Positions 1 to 12,375 of a stretch of 64,000 bases of DNA are shown in pieces (the first letter of the stretch is position 1; each line of letters starts with the position of its first letter). The stretch comes from Gorsachius magnificus (taxonomy: Eukaryota; Chordata; Aves; Pelecaniformes; Ardeidae). Both the position numbers and the translations under genes were made by a program. The notes under the pieces are model-generated. The model was not told where the DNA came from, did not search any database, and worked only from the letters and a program-made list of their open reading frames with translations. The stretch is taken from contig CM067081.1 of the NCBI GenBank assembly GCA_034008185.1, positions 4,773,821 to 4,837,820 of the forward strand, read 5' to 3'.

Positions 1-343
1 CAGGGCCTTGCATTTTCCGCTGACTGTCCTAACAAAGCCCAGCTGAATGTCAGTCAGCTTTTGAGCTGTTCATAATACCTGTTCTGCATGGGAGGTGGGC
101 AAGACGAGGGCATTTTTAATAGCACTTAGCAATTCTTTAGCATCTTCACCTGGAAAGCGCAGATAGCTTTCACTGAGTCTTACAGCAGGCCATTTGCAGA
201 TGTGCAAAGGCAAATGACTTTCCCAAAGATGAAGGAAAATGGTAGCAGAACTGGAGGTTCCCACTTTCCCCTCCCAGCACTATCATTGCAATCTATTTTT
301 GGATTTCATAGCCTCACTCTGGTGGATTTTATTATCGATTAGC

Positions 344-768
344 ACCTCTCTTATGAGGACGGGCTGAAAGAGTTGAGCTTGTTCAGCCTGGAGAAGAGAA
401 GGCTGTGGGGAGACCTGATTATGGCCTTTCAGTACCTAAAGGGGGCCTATAGGAAAGATGGGGACAATCTTTTTAGTAGGGCCAGCTGTGACAGGACAAG
501 GGGTAATGGTTTTAAACAAAACCAGGGTAGGTTTAGACTGGATCTAAGGAAGAAATTCTTTACAATGAGGGTGGTGAAACACTAGAACAGGTTGCCCAGA
601 GAGGTGGTGGAGGCCCCATCCATGGAAATGTTCAAGACCAGGTTGGATGGGGCTGTGAGCAATCTGATCTGGTTAAAGGTGTCCCTGCTCCCTGCAGGGG
701 GTTTGGGCTGGGTGACCTCTAGGGGTCCCTTCCAACCCCAAACATTCTATGTTTCTGTGATTCTGTGG
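344..768 (+). mobile_element. CR1 LINE, 5'-truncated 3' end
   Basis: Carries the end of CR1 ORF2 in pieces ([39 protein letters not shown], then a TAG where most copies read Trp, then [20 protein letters not shown]). It is followed by the short 3' UTR and a decayed octamer tail (ATTCTATG, ATTCTGTG). It belongs to the group ending in GPFQPQTFY. It is inactive: 5'-truncated and interrupted by stops. It lies antisense to TENM2. Confidence 0.9.
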
Positions 769-1624
769 AAGAAAGAGAGATCTTAAACTATTTCCTAATC
801 CCTGCTCCTGTGGACAATGGACACCAAAGCAAATGCTGGTTTCTTCTAACCACAGGTAAAAGCAAAACATTAATCCACCAGAAAGAAATTAAAAAGGCAT
901 TCTACTTCCCACCTAAATTTACCAACTAGGTAAAACCCTATCATATTAAGGTAATATTTTGAGTAGCTGCTGCTAACCCAAGTTTAGTTCTACTAATGAG
1001 GTGCTGAATACAGATTCCTCAAAAAAGTAGGGGTGACTTCAAAGTTCACAGTCATTGAAAAATTAGCTCTGACTGGTTAATCTCTTAATCCTCTGCATAG
1101 CTGAGGCACACACACCTTTACTACCAAATGGGCTTTGGAAGATGTAGAGGTAGAAGTTTATGTTGGTTAAACTACATGTGGGACGGTAATAATCTTGGGC
1201 CACTTAAAACCTATTCTGGATTTCACCTGGTGAGCTGATAGCAAAACTCTCCTAAGACAATTTTCTAAATGTAAAGTTATTAATGGTATTGGCAGCTCCA
1301 ACACAAACTGTATCTTTTCGGCTGCGTGGCTCTGCGTGAGCAATAGGAGGTGCTGGGTCATTTTTATTGGCTAGACTTTTTATTTTTATGAGCATGGCTT
1401 ATCGTGGTCTCCTACACACCACACCATGCACGGGGCCTTTGTGGGTGGAAGGGCCCCCTGGGACGGCTTAGGCAATGGTGTATTTAACCCGGAATGCTTT
1501 GGAGCAAGGACGGTAAAACACAAACTGCTAAAAAATTATCAAGCTTGAATTTACCCCCCTGGTCTCTGACAACAGTATTCAGCACTGTACCGGGAAGGTG
1601 TCACGCTCTGCCCTTGCACAAGTT

Positions 1625-1880
1625 ACATAGAATCATAGAATTGTTTAGGTTGGAAAAGACCTTTAAGATCATCCAGTCCAACCATTAACCTAACCCTACC
1701 ATCCCACCACTAAACCATGTCCCTAAGCACCTCATCTATCCTTCTTTTAAATCCCTCCAGGGATGGGGACTCGACCACCTCCCTGGGCAGCCCATTCCAG
1801 AGCCTGACAACCCTTTTGGGGAAGAAATTTTTCCTAATGTCCAACCTAAACCTGCCCTGGTGCAACTTCAGACCATTGTG
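1625..1880 (-). mobile_element. CR1 LINE, 3' fragment
   Basis: The minus-strand 3' tail (CATAGAATCATAGAAT) begins at the left. It is followed by the 3' UTR characteristic of the group with 'aagacctttaagatcat' and by the end of ORF2. Truncated after about 255 bp and sense with TENM2. Confidence 0.88.
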
Positions 1881-4800
1881 TTATACACTGGAGCTTTTGT
1901 TTAACACTTTGAGTTCCATCAGGATGAGAGATGCTAAACAAACATACATCAGTAACATAAAAGTTCCTACACTGCTTCCCTTCATTTGTGATAATGCATG
2001 AGCACCGGAGCCGGGAACACTGAGGCTTTGGTTTTTATTTAAAGCCACAATCAATAGGCAAACCCAAGTGGCAAATTGGACTGAACTGAGCGACAACTGA
2101 AATAAATCTGCCTGGGGTGAAACAGAGAAGATTTTTTTTTATCCCCTTTCAACCTCTCTCATTGCTCAGTTAGATAACAGACCAAAAGAAAAGACAGGAC
2201 TTTTTACTATTCAGAAGACTTAATCGGTTACAGTATTTGTAGCCTTAGAATATTGACACTGCCACCAATAGAGAAGGGCTGTGGGTGAAGAGCTGATTCC
2301 CCATTCAAATCGTTCCTTTTGCTATTAAGTTTTTTTAGAAGAAACCCTGAACACTGCATTAATATTTTAAGGCCCTGAAGCAACAAACCAAATTTGCAGG
2401 GATGGGGCGGGCTGGTCCCTAGCCAAGAGCAGACGCTTTAGTGGGTATTAGTGGGCATGATGGTGTAGTCATTGGGAATGAGGACAGTTTCATAAGCAGA
2501 AGATCTGCGGGCCAAAGTGAAACAGATGTGATATTGCTTTCTTGTTCGCTGGTGATACAGTGATGTGCTGGGAAAGCACGGGGAGATCTTCCAAGTCCGC
2601 AGTGATTCCCGTTGTTTGGGATTGCACATAGGCTCTCCCATACATCTGTCTTGTCCCCTTCCTTTTTTTCATTCTCATTATTTGGACATCATAGTGCCAG
2701 CGCCATTTGGGGAGCTCTGCAGATATGCTTGGAGATTCAAACTCCATTTTAAAGTGTTTATGCTTTACGTGACTCGTTACACATAAGTGTGAGGAAGGAA
2801 AGTGGTAAAAAATGGGGTGAATGGGCAAAGAGGTGGCACTCCTCTGGATCTCTTCTATAATAGATGCACAGGCTTTAAGCAAAAGTTATTATTCCCTTGG
2901 GCCCAGAGCCCATGTTTTGGAGGAGTCTGAGGAAGGAACCAGAGCCAGGGAAGGCTCCTCCCGAGCGGGAAGCCAGTCTCTAGTGAATACATTTGAGAAA
3001 AGGGAGATGGCCCCCCCCGTTTCAGCAGGTTACCTATAATGCATCAGCACAGCAGACTGCACCTTCTCCTTGGCTTCTGTTCAAAGCCAGGGGATTCATC
3101 CCACCGAGCTTTAGATGGTTACAAGGCAGACGCTTACAGCTGAACTGTCTGCCTTAACTCCCTTCATAGGGAGTGGAGAGAAATGGGTATGATTTGTCTG
3201 GCTTACTTTCAACATTTATGTTACAAGATGAACTGCATCTTAGTTTCCCGAATGCAAGGGCCTCTAAAGGACAACTTCTGTTAATGGTAACAGTATGGCT
3301 CTGGCTCCCACTGTGGTCAGCAGACAGGAGCAGTCACAACACCAGAGTTAGTTACCCATAACAGCTGATCTGAACAAACCCTTGGGGCTTCTTTGGACGT
3401 GATGGCTCCGTTCAAGGACGTGAAAACACCTCTGTAAAACTTTCTGTGCTAGCTGCCCTCTTCCCCTCTGAGCCTTGCTGGCCACATGCATTTCCTGGTG
3501 ACTAAAGAACTACCAAATTCCTGAAGCCAAGTGCTTTTTGTTCGGCAGGGCTGTGTTTCCATGGCTCCATGCTAAGCACCCTGCAGCTCATACAGGATTT
3601 TATTAGAGCTTGTATGAGGTACTGGTCTGTTTTTTTTCCTGGGTGACATTCAATAGATTAATACATAAGGAGGCCACACAGTGCAGTGAGCTGGATTTAC
3701 TCTTGGCCTTTTAGTGTTTTCAGTTTGTGTGCGATGCCCAAAGCTCTTCTAGTGGCACAGGCTGGATAATAAAATTTCATAGCAATGCCATAATCCAACC
3801 CAGGCACTGCGAAGGACTTTTGATCTGATCCTAGGGCAGTTTTCTGAGATACCTCTCTTCGCCACTAACTGTAGATTGTCTCTCTAAGGTATGAATGGAA
3901 ACAAGAAATGAAGAATATATTTAATTGTGGCCACTTTTTGTGTTTTTGCAAGACAGAAATGCCTCACTGCCTTCCATGGTCCTGCAGAGAAAAGATAATG
4001 ATTAACTGCAAATTATTATTGCCATGCTTGGTAAAAGTCAGTAGCTTCTATAGGCCCATCAAGACAGGTCCATATATGTACACCTACTGGAGTAGGTTCC
4101 TATTAAACTATTACTTAATGACAGATGGGTGTAAACTTGGGAGGCATCGCAATTTGGTGATGCTTTTTGGCTTAGCTAACATCCCCCATGTTGATACACA
4201 GCCATGTGGGCTATTGCAGAGTCAGACCTTGGCTACCTATGCCATGCTGTAGAGCCAAGCCTCTTAGGTGGTAGCTCCAGAACCTCTGGAGATCAAGCTC
4301 ACCATAGGTTACGTAGTCAGGAAATGACTGAAGTGAAGAAGCTTTTGCATGTGGATTGCAGCTTTTCCAAACCACTAAGATTCAGTCCTGTGGATCTCAC
4401 CCTTTGCAACCACTGCCTGTCAACAGTGTCAGGCTTGGGACCTTCTGGAGCTCAAGGCACTGGAGCTTTATCTAAGGCTACACCCACTCATTTCCCTGTG
4501 GCTCAGGAACGAAGAGGATTCCTAATAAGGAGTATTATGGAAAATGACATGGAACAGGCGCTAACTCACATGGATGACTCCCTTAATGTAGTCACAGATG
4601 GGAATATTGGATCTACAGCTCCTCACTTCCTTCTCCCCCCTCACTGGTTGCCTTTGGACTGCACTGAAGCAGGCGTTTCTTGGCTTTCTTTCATTTAATT
4701 TCTTAGTTTTTAGGAATTGCCTAAAGTCTGAAGCCCTGCCAACTTCGTAAGGCTCTGGTGGCATCTTGCAGCATTTGTGGCCAGTCCATATATCTTCACT

Positions 4801-6037
4801 CAGTTACTGCCTTCATATATAAAATCTTGTAACAGGCATTCAGCTGCTGCCCTTCATTGTCAAAACAGGTGCGCTTTAGTGGCTGTGTATTTCTAGGGCA
4901 TTAAGGATACAACCTGGCTGTTCCAAAGAGAAATGAGCTTTTCTATTGCCTTCAAATGATGTGAAAGAGGAGCTGGGGGTCTGGCACTCAGCCTGATGAA
5001 GACAGTCAGTGCAAAGGTCTTGTGTACCAATCTCCCAGCCCTGCTAATAGACGCTTTGGGGCAGTCCATTATACCGTGGAAGCTCAGCCCTTCATTAATG
5101 TTCTGGCAATAAGACAAAAAACCAGCTTCTACTCCACTGCGTTTCCAGGCATGCAGATAAAAGGAACATTTCTGGTTTTGCACAGACACTATGAAGTCAA
5201 AGAAACAGTAAAGAAAAAGCACGTAGCAAGAAAAAGTCCCCAATCCCAAATGCAAAACCAAAACTAAACAAAAAAAGAATCCCAACTCCACAGTCTAAGC
5301 ATCTAATTTAGAAAGCAACCGGGGAGAAGGATGGGAAACTTGTCAGAGGCAGAGGAGTCCTTGCAAACACAGGCAGTGACAGGAGGTTGACATCTTCCTG
5401 AATGCAACTGATTGGATCAAACTCACCGAAACTCCAGTGAACCCCAGCGACAAATATTCTTAGTGACAAATCTCCAGTTGAGGAGTCTCTCTTTCATCTT
5501 GTTTTCTTGTCATTACTCTTTCTCTTCTTTATTGCATTTCCTGGCTAAAGTTCTGAGTTGCACTACCTCCCAGACGAGCCTGACATACTTTCACACAATG
5601 TGAAGGCTCTCTGTGAAGGGCTCAGGCTGACAAAGAATTACAAAAACTTACTTCCCTAGGTGGGTGATGCTGGGGTACATCTGGCCCTTCATTAAGCCTG
5701 TTATACTCTCCAAAACTCCAAAGGAAGACATTTCATGATATGAGAATGATTTTTCCATCATAGCTATTCCAGTGATCTGATGGTGCTCCCGCTTTGCTTT
5801 CTTGGTTCATTCCCACCCACTTTTCCTTCCACCCTCCTCCTCTTGTCACCCTGCTTCTCGTGTCTACGCTTCCCCTGTCTACAGCTCTAACCGCTCACGC
5901 CGAAGTCTGCGCGACTCGGCTCTGTGATGAATGGCTCCCAGTTCTGATGACAGATTGCCTACGCCAGTTTTAATCACGCCAGCTTCATTTGCTGTTGAAT
6001 CATCTGGAAATGGCACTTGTGGCTCACTGTGTAACAG

Positions 6038-6043
6038 CATGCA
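6038..6043 (-). promoter_or_regulatory. TGCATG, candidate RBFOX splicing enhancer downstream of the microexon
   Basis: On the transcript strand the hexamer TGCATG lies 45-50 nt after the end of the TENM2 microexon. RBFOX proteins bind UGCAUG, and sites just downstream of an alternative exon usually promote inclusion in neurons and muscle. The motif match is direct; its use is inferred from position. Confidence 0.45.
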
Positions 6044-6087
6044 ACAAGACAGGGAGCGGCATAAGAATTCTCCACTGGTTGGCTTAC

Positions 6088-6108
6088 CTATGTCTGAAAT
6101 CTTTATTT
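6088..6108 (-). CDS. TENM2: TENM2 21-nt alternative microexon (NKDFRHS, beta-propeller splice insert)
   Basis: A 21-nt exon bounded by TTCTGTCAG and by the donor TAG|GTAAGCC on the minus strand. Its bases complete the Arg codon left open by the 8767-9016 exon and then encode Asn-Lys-Asp-Phe-Arg-His plus the first two bases of Ser. It is symmetric (3n), so skipping keeps the frame. NKDFRHS is the known seven-residue cassette in the NHL propeller of vertebrate teneurins. Its inclusion is regulated in neurons and alters trans-cellular latrophilin or homophilic interactions. The position, phase and peptide all match, so I am confident although the exon is far too short for ORF finding. The upstream intron side has a pyrimidine tract with a TGC motif at 6127-6129. 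The downstream intron has a TGCATG at 6038-6043. Confidence 0.93.
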
Positions 6109-6131
6109 CTGACAGAAGACAGGAAAGCAGG
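6109..6131 (-). promoter_or_regulatory. Microexon 3' splice site region with pyrimidine tract and UGC motif
   Basis: The transcript-strand sequence immediately upstream of the microexon is pyrimidine-rich and ends in TTCTGTCAG. It contains CTGCTT, with its TGC about 19-21 nt before the exon. SRRM4 (nSR100) promotes neuronal microexons through UGC motifs at this kind of position. The motif is visible; the factor is an inference. Confidence 0.4.
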
Positions 6132-6670
6132 GAATAGAAGAAAGAATGAGGTGTTAGCAGCTCAGTTCGATGCATTATTAGCAGATTGAAAACTTGACAG
6201 TAACTGTATCATACAATGCAATAATAAATAAAGACTTAGCTGGAATGACACTGATATATTTTATACTGGATATTACTTGGCAGTGAGCTCACTTACGTAC
6301 CGCTGCGTATCACGAAGGAAGTGTGATCTCACCTGCTTGGAGTTATACGCTTATGCAGGAGATAGGACCGGGCAGACTTTACCATTCAGAGCAGTACTGA
6401 GCTAAATATATGCAGATGCAGACATCTTTACAGTTTTTTTTTCACTCTCAGTCAAAGCAATACCTTGTGATTTACAAAGGTAACTTAACAGTTGCGCAGT
6501 TATGGGTGGCAGCTCGTCGCCAGAGCCTCATGAATTCTAGCCCAGAGGACTGAAATTATGCCGAGCTGGACATTTGTCATGGGTCTAGTTACACCCCCAG
6601 CTGCAGTTATCTGCGACCCACAATGCATTTGCTTTCTTCTCCACAACAGAACACTACGCTGAAAAGACAT

Positions 6671-6684
6671 CCCCCCCCCCCCCC
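6671..6684 (+). repeat. C14 homopolymer
   Basis: Fourteen C in a row; its length is prone to sequencing error. Confidence 0.95.
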
Positions 6685-8766
6685 AAACAAAACCCAAAAG
6701 CCAAATAGCCAGGGTGTTAATCTCCCAGGAGATGCTGATTTGAGAAGACACAAGCAAACTCCGTTTAATCCAAAAGCAATGGCTTTCCTCCATAGCTTTT
6801 AGTCAGCCTGCATCTGAACCCACTTACTTTATAGCACACCAGAGTGAAGAAATGTTTATTAGATCCAGTAACCTAAGTGTTTGCACAGATGAAGCAGCAA
6901 TCGTTCCAGCAGATTTAACTCTGGAGTAAATTTAACTCTGTGGCTCTACAAAAAAGCCAGAAAGGCCACTCTGTCAAGGCTTCCAATTTTCTCTTTTCCA
7001 ATCAGGAAATACTCTGCAAACCCTCCACTGGGTCTGGTATTTTCACTGACAATGAAACAGGGATTGGGTTTTCACAATTGTACTTCTGGGAATGAGATAT
7101 TAATCCCACTCAGTTGCAATGGGATTTGGGCCCCAAATCACCTAGGCTCTTCTGGAAATCTCACCTTTGGCTGTTAAAATAACTTTCTGGCACTGGAAGA
7201 ATGTTACATTCTTTAACATGGGCCAGGGCTGAAGATTTATCCCAGCTTCCCACCTTACAAATGTGAGAGATATTATGTTCTTGTACAACATGTGACAGAA
7301 TAGCAAGCATCAGGTTCTTGCCTATTTACTCAAAAAGTACGCCAGCCCTCGGGGATGTGACTGTAAACATCTCATTGTGGGTTTCCTAATTCAATGAATT
7401 CCTGAATTCCTTGTTGCCCTGTGAGCATACCAAGACAGCTCTTCTGTAAGTGCCAGCCTTGTGATGCCTGTCCGGATTTTTTCTCATACACCGCGATCTA
7501 CGACGATGGTTCTGCGTGCCAAATGAGACCTTCAGCAAGGTCTAATGGCTGTGGCATGTTTGCAAACGAGGGACTAACGGGATCTTGAACCAACTTGGCT
7601 GCAGATCTGCTCTTTCATTTTTACCTGTGGCCTGGTGGAGCAAATGGGAATACAAAGCAATGCTGCTCTAGTAAGCTAACAAGCTTCCACGTGGCAGTGC
7701 TTGCAGAGATGGAGCCTTACTTTTGTCCAGGAGGACAATTTAATGTCCAGCCAAGACATTAAATCTGAGAAGAGCAGGGAGATTCTTACTTTCTGGAAGA
7801 TTCTCAATTTCAGGCCAGATCTTGAAAGGTAAATGGGAATGTGAACCTTCCTACCATGCTAACCTCTCACGATTGACCTCTCAGGACTTTAGGTCAGGTC
7901 CTTCAAGCAGAAAAGCCTCATTCACAAACACTGGTTTAACTCTATTGACTTTCCTAGAGTGAGTCTCGTCTGATCACAGAGTCCAGAATCAGGCCCTGGT
8001 GCTTAGAATTGGGTAATTGTGTTTGTTGTGGAAATTTTAGATAGGGAAAATATCCCCAGTGAGGTCAATTTGAAATTTTGATTTGGTCGCAATCTATTTA
8101 ATTTCCTCAGAACTTGTGACAAACCTATACTTTTCTCTCCCCTTCCTTGTTTTTAATGGATGTTCTTTCACAAGCCTCCCTATTTCTCCTAATATATATT
8201 TTTTTTCCTTTGTTTTTTGGGGTTAAAAGGAAACACGTCACTTACTTTCAGATGTTCACCTTGACACTGCTGTTCAGCTGGGAACTGAGGGGGGGGCAAT
8301 ACATTTGTCCCCAAAAAACCAACTAGAAAAACCCAGTCTGTGACTCCCTAGGTGATGATCCTGTCTTAATTATGAATGATCATCTGTCCTGATTAACCTC
8401 TACATATCATCATTAGTGCTGCGTCCTTCCAAGTTTAGGTTATCTCAGAGGCTGACTGTTAATTTTAAGAATTCCCACTGGTCTCTGTCTACACCAAAAG
8501 GCAGACATCAACACAGTCTGATTTAGCAGCACAGAAATGTGACAATATTTTCGGTGCGTGATTCAATTCTGGAAGAACTTGTCAGGCCTGTGTTTCTCTG
8601 GTGTAAATGAAAGTCAGCAGAGTTGCAGAAGAGGCAAATCTGGATGGCTTTTTTTCTGCTTTGCTGTGGGGGTTTTTAAGAGTTTTGCTTATTTTCCTTT
8701 TGAGTACATAAGATTTCTGCAGAACTTAAAGGCATAATTATAATGTCCCCATTCAACACAGCATAC

Positions 8767-9016
8767 CTCAGCTCCAGTATGTTGGTGACATTGCCAGAGG
8801 GAAAGATCCTTCGGATGTAGTTGAAATCTCCGACATAAAGACTTCCATCAGACCCACATGTTAGGGCAACGGGAGCCAGGAGTTTGTTCCCATCTGCAAG
8901 ACCATTGCAGCTTGGACAAGAAATGCTACGTCTGCGGCCGTTGCCCATAATGCTTCCAATTACAGGTGGCTGCTGGGAAATAAACTGGTTTTCCCCATTT
9001 CCTTTATGCAAGATGC
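8767..9016 (-). CDS. TENM2: TENM2 internal exon: start of NHL beta-propeller
   Basis: The acceptor is CTCTCTAG and the donor is CTGAG|GTATGC. The 250 nt complete Gly and read [20 protein letters not shown], then [20 protein letters not shown], then [20 protein letters not shown] and [17 protein letters not shown]. The block [22 protein letters not shown] is an NHL repeat and forms the first blade of the teneurin propeller, which carries trans-homophilic and latrophilin-interaction surfaces. Ser-Asp in [11 protein letters not shown] and Asn in NVTNIL favour TENM2; TENM3 has CGIDGSL and NVTSVL in my memory. NVT is a sequon. The exon ends with AG of an Arg codon, whose third base comes from the microexon or from the following exon when the microexon is skipped. 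Confidence 0.95.
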
Positions 9017-10116
9017 CTAGAGAGAGAAAACAATAATAAGGAAATTAAAGAGAGACAGGGAAACTGAGACCAAAGGGAGCACAAACTGGCAATGCTGGAT
9101 GGCAGCTGGGGAATCTGTCAAGTGTCAAGGACATGGTTTAGTGGTGGACTTGGCAGTGTTAGATTTACAGTTGGAGCCGATGATCTTAAAGGTCTTTTTC
9201 AAACTAAATGATTCTATGAAGGTTTATCATATTTCACAGTATTGCTTGGTGATGGTTTCAAATGAGGAGCCCCTTATCTGAAGTCAGTATTTTTTATAGA
9301 CCCATTATATCACCTGCAGAACAGAAGTATGTAAGGAGAACAAGACTGCCTTTACCTTTGAATGAAATCAACTTTTCAGTGTCTCATAAATTTTCACCTG
9401 TCTTTTCTGTCCCTCCTTGCCCTGTAATTTGCGGCCTACCAGGTAAAAAAAAGAAACTACATAGCTCATGGAAAGATAAGGGACAGGAAGACCATGGCGC
9501 ATTCTCTAGAGAAATGTTTCACCTGCAAAGCTTTAAAGGAGCTCTGCTTATGTTCCCTACAAGTGCAGTGTTTTCAGCAGTGGTGTGGGCTGAATTAGAT
9601 GTTTTCTCCCATACCATTGCTACCATCCAGGAGGACACAGTGCTTCCATCTTTTGAACATGTTCTGATCAGCTTTCAAGCCTCCCTGCTGCTGTCTTGAG
9701 CAACCTTCAAGGGCTCTGGCACCTTCCATTCTCCCTTGTGACCCTTGAAGCCTCTCGTTTCTGCAAGTACGCTTGCACATTGGAGGACGTGTCTGAGTGG
9801 ATTTACGGTCAGCGGTAGGTCCAATCTGAATAGAGGCCCTTTTGTTATTTTAGGATTTTTTCCTTGTTAATCCCCTTATTTTAATAGACATGCAGACATT
9901 CAACTACTTCAGAACGGCCAGCTTCTTTTGGATTTATGCATACCATATTGCTTCTAAATGCAGGTTACCAGAAATAATTTGTTAGAAAAATACATGAGAG
10001 AGGACAGGTGTTGGTCAGGTTCCTTTCCTTTCCTTGTCTTGACTTTTTAATTATAAGAAGCAACTGGGCCTGGCAACACTGCATTATTCCTCTGTTCTGT
10101 GTTACAGACAACCTAC
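9017..10116 (-). other. TENM2: TENM2 intron, 1.1 kb
   Basis: A short intron, empty apart from one CR1 3' remnant at 9124-9219. The open frame at 9262-9699 shows no recognisable domain. Confidence 0.75.
9124..9219 (+). mobile_element. CR1 LINE, short 3' remnant
   Basis: About 95 bp similar to the CR1 3' UTR, with 'gatgatcttaaaggtctttt' followed by one ATTCTATG. Diverged and non-coding. Confidence 0.8.
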
Positions 10117-10260
10117 CACTTTGTATGTTGAGGGCATGGTGTTTGTCCAGGGACCATCCTCCAAGTTTGGAAGCATCAATTTCATAACCCTGAAGCACCG
10201 CTGTCCTCTTCTCCCACAGGATCAAGTCAGGACAGGATTCATACTCATAACCTACCGAAA
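10117..10260 (-). CDS. TENM2: TENM2 internal exon: FN-plug to beta-propeller link
   Basis: The acceptor is TTGTTCATAG and the donor is AAGTG|GTAGGT. The 144 nt complete a split Val and read [19 protein letters not shown], then [20 protein letters not shown] and HALNIQSG. The motif [21 protein letters not shown] is a teneurin signature found in all paralogues and in invertebrate Ten-m. The form with [20 protein letters not shown] is what I recall for TENM2, against YELDASNMGGWTLDKHH in TENM3. The exon ends with the first base of Gly. The flanking introns are short (2.1 and 1.1 kb), so three coding exons cluster within 4 kb here, as expected for one domain boundary. Confidence 0.95.
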
Positions 10261-12375
10261 CTATGAACAAGAGAGAAGCAAAAGACACCCCCAGATTAGT
10301 AACCCAGGAATGCACAATCACCACACGCAGAGTTTCAAGTGAGCAGGGGTAAGAGGATTTCTACAGGCAACTGCCAATTTCATTTCAAATGTCATTATTG
10401 TAAGGCACAGTCTTAATATTTTTCTCTTGAAAGGCCATCCTGCATTTAAAAAGGTCAACGCAGTTGTAGATGTTGGGCAAATGAACTAAATATTTTAAAG
10501 GCACTGTTTTAAAGACATATTTTAAAACAATGGGTATTTGAGAGCATTTTACTCCTATCTAGTATCTTTGATCTAAGACTGCATGTCAGGAACTTGCTAA
10601 AAATCATGGCCTTTCTTGGAAAGTAAAGACTTATACAAACGAGGCATGGGGCAGTGAGTCCCTCAGAGACAGCAGTTTTAGACCAGGTTGACTTGTGGTC
10701 GCTGTTAATGTCAAAGGCTACATAGCAAAACGTGGTTTGCTTGCCATGATGTCTAATCAGAGCCTTTCAGGAATAACTCCGCCGAACACGTTGGAGATGC
10801 TTAAGAGTAAAATGATGTCAATAAAAGGAAAATCATGGTTTTGACAGAATAATGACTCCTTTATGATTTTTTTTCAGAAGAAGCAGGACCAGTTTCATTG
10901 GTCTTCTTTTCTTCTGCCCTACCTGATCTCTTCAGTGCTAACAGCTGAAGCAGAGCAGCACTGCAAGTTCTACACAAATGAAAAGCAATTACATAGCTCA
11001 TTATTTTTAATGGATAAAAATAAAGGTCTGATCTTACAGGTTTCCCAGCCTCCTTGAAAAGTGCTGAGCACTGAATGAACTCAGGATCCACCATCAAATA
11101 CAGCCTTTTGCAGAATCAGACATTATCAGAGGAAGATGTAATTTAGGAAATTATATTTTTCACTAGAGGTGGGAATCATTGAAAGCCTGAATGCTGATGT
11201 CCTCAGACCTGCTTGAGTACTCTAGGGCTGCAGAGCTGCATCATGGAGCACTCCAGGACCCGCTGCTGATCTAGCACCTTAAAGAGCATAGTCTTTCAGG
11301 ATGTGCTACTAGGACATGTTTCTCAGTGTGGACTCCAAACTGGGTAAGGCTCAGCAGGTTGTATCATCCAGCCTGATCAGGGCAGCTGAGCCTGAGTCAG
11401 AGGAAGGCATCCATTCTTCCTCCTAGAAAATAAGGCACCCTACAGCTCCTCTAGAGACTTATCTTCAGTTGGGCTATGAGGCATCAGTGAACCACCCTTC
11501 CATCATCAAGAGCTCTATTTGCTAACTTGGGATCTCTCCACCTTGCTGATATCATTGTCTTGGCAGCCTGAAAGGTCTAGCCTAGACTCTGTCGAAGACC
11601 TGTTAATGAAATGTCCTGTGGTTGTTGACCAGATGGGAAGCAACCATTTCTGCAGAGCAGCATCACCTCTGCTCACTATACATTCAAAGTACCCCCTTCC
11701 CTCCATCATCATCACATAGGGCTCACCGTGTGAGCAGCAGGAAGAGGAATGAAGTGTGTCTCTGCAGACATATTATATTCACAGCTCCCTGCCCCAGCAA
11801 GGACTTCAGGTTCTGTCCCTGTAGAGTGGGTGGCATGGACCATAATGCTTGGTGTTGGGGATGTGGCATGTTGAGTATGCAAAGCCCTCCTATTCTCTGT
11901 CTTGCAGCTTCTGCCAGTCTTTTGCAGATGTAAATGAACGCACAAGGTACAAGAGGGAACAGCATCAGGCCCTGTTTTGGGTATGCATTCTTGAATGGGT
12001 AACAAAGGGGAAACTGTAAGATTGGAGCAATCCTGAAGGTCAGGCACAAGGAGGCTGGAGATTAGGACTCAGTTCTAGGGTTTTCTTTCAAAGCAGCACT
12101 GACAGCTTTTGGCTCTAGGTGAGACGTAGCCAAATGCCTCTAGTCCCAGTTCATACCTTCAGCTCAGGATGTACATGCTGGGCCATGGGAACAGTATTCA
12201 TCTGTTGGGGAAATGTGTGCTGTCTGAACAGCTGGGCCCAGTCCTCTCCAAGGAAACAGCAGTGAACCAGCAGGGACCATTTTATGTGTACTTGGACCAT
12301 ACCGATCCAGGACAAAGTCTGTGCATTGCCACTTTGTTGCTTCTAAAAGGAGACGCAAGCCATGGGGTCACTTAC
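10261..12375 (-). other. TENM2: TENM2 intron, 2.1 kb
   Basis: No repeat family or conserved domain was recognised. Overlapping open frames on both strands around 11515-12049 have no family features and are treated as chance. Confidence 0.7.

Larger units (their letters stand above)
1..6087 (-). other. TENM2: TENM2 intron downstream of the microexon (partial)
   Basis: This stretch continues beyond the left edge. I looked for the next propeller exon (expected peptide beginning SPAHKYYLATDP) and did not see it, so the intron is at least 6.1 kb. It holds two CR1 fragments (344-768 and 1625-1880). Longer open frames such as 4204-4698 have no recognisable domain and are taken as chance. I see no other gene. 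Confidence 0.7.
6109..8766 (-). other. TENM2: TENM2 intron before the microexon
   Basis: A 2.66-kb intron between the first propeller exon and the microexon. It contains a C14 homopolymer at 6671-6684 and no recognisable CR1. A stretch around 7090-7175 (near 'aatgggatttgggccccaa') looks like part of a decayed old repeat, but I cannot assign it. Confidence 0.7.

Noticed and set aside
4204..4698. 164-codon open frame on the plus strand, in the intron after the microexon
   Set aside because: No recognisable domain, signal or splice structure, and composition typical of intronic sequence. Without transcript support it is best explained as chance.
6671..6684. C14 run as a possible G-quadruplex or regulatory site
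   Set aside because: A single homopolymer without spaced G tracts on the other strand; more likely a slippage-prone simple repeat.
8676..9011. Reading the teneurin exon as an ORF that runs past 8767
   Set aside because: The last residues (YAVLNGD and onward) come from the intron after the GTATGC donor; true coding stops at 8767.
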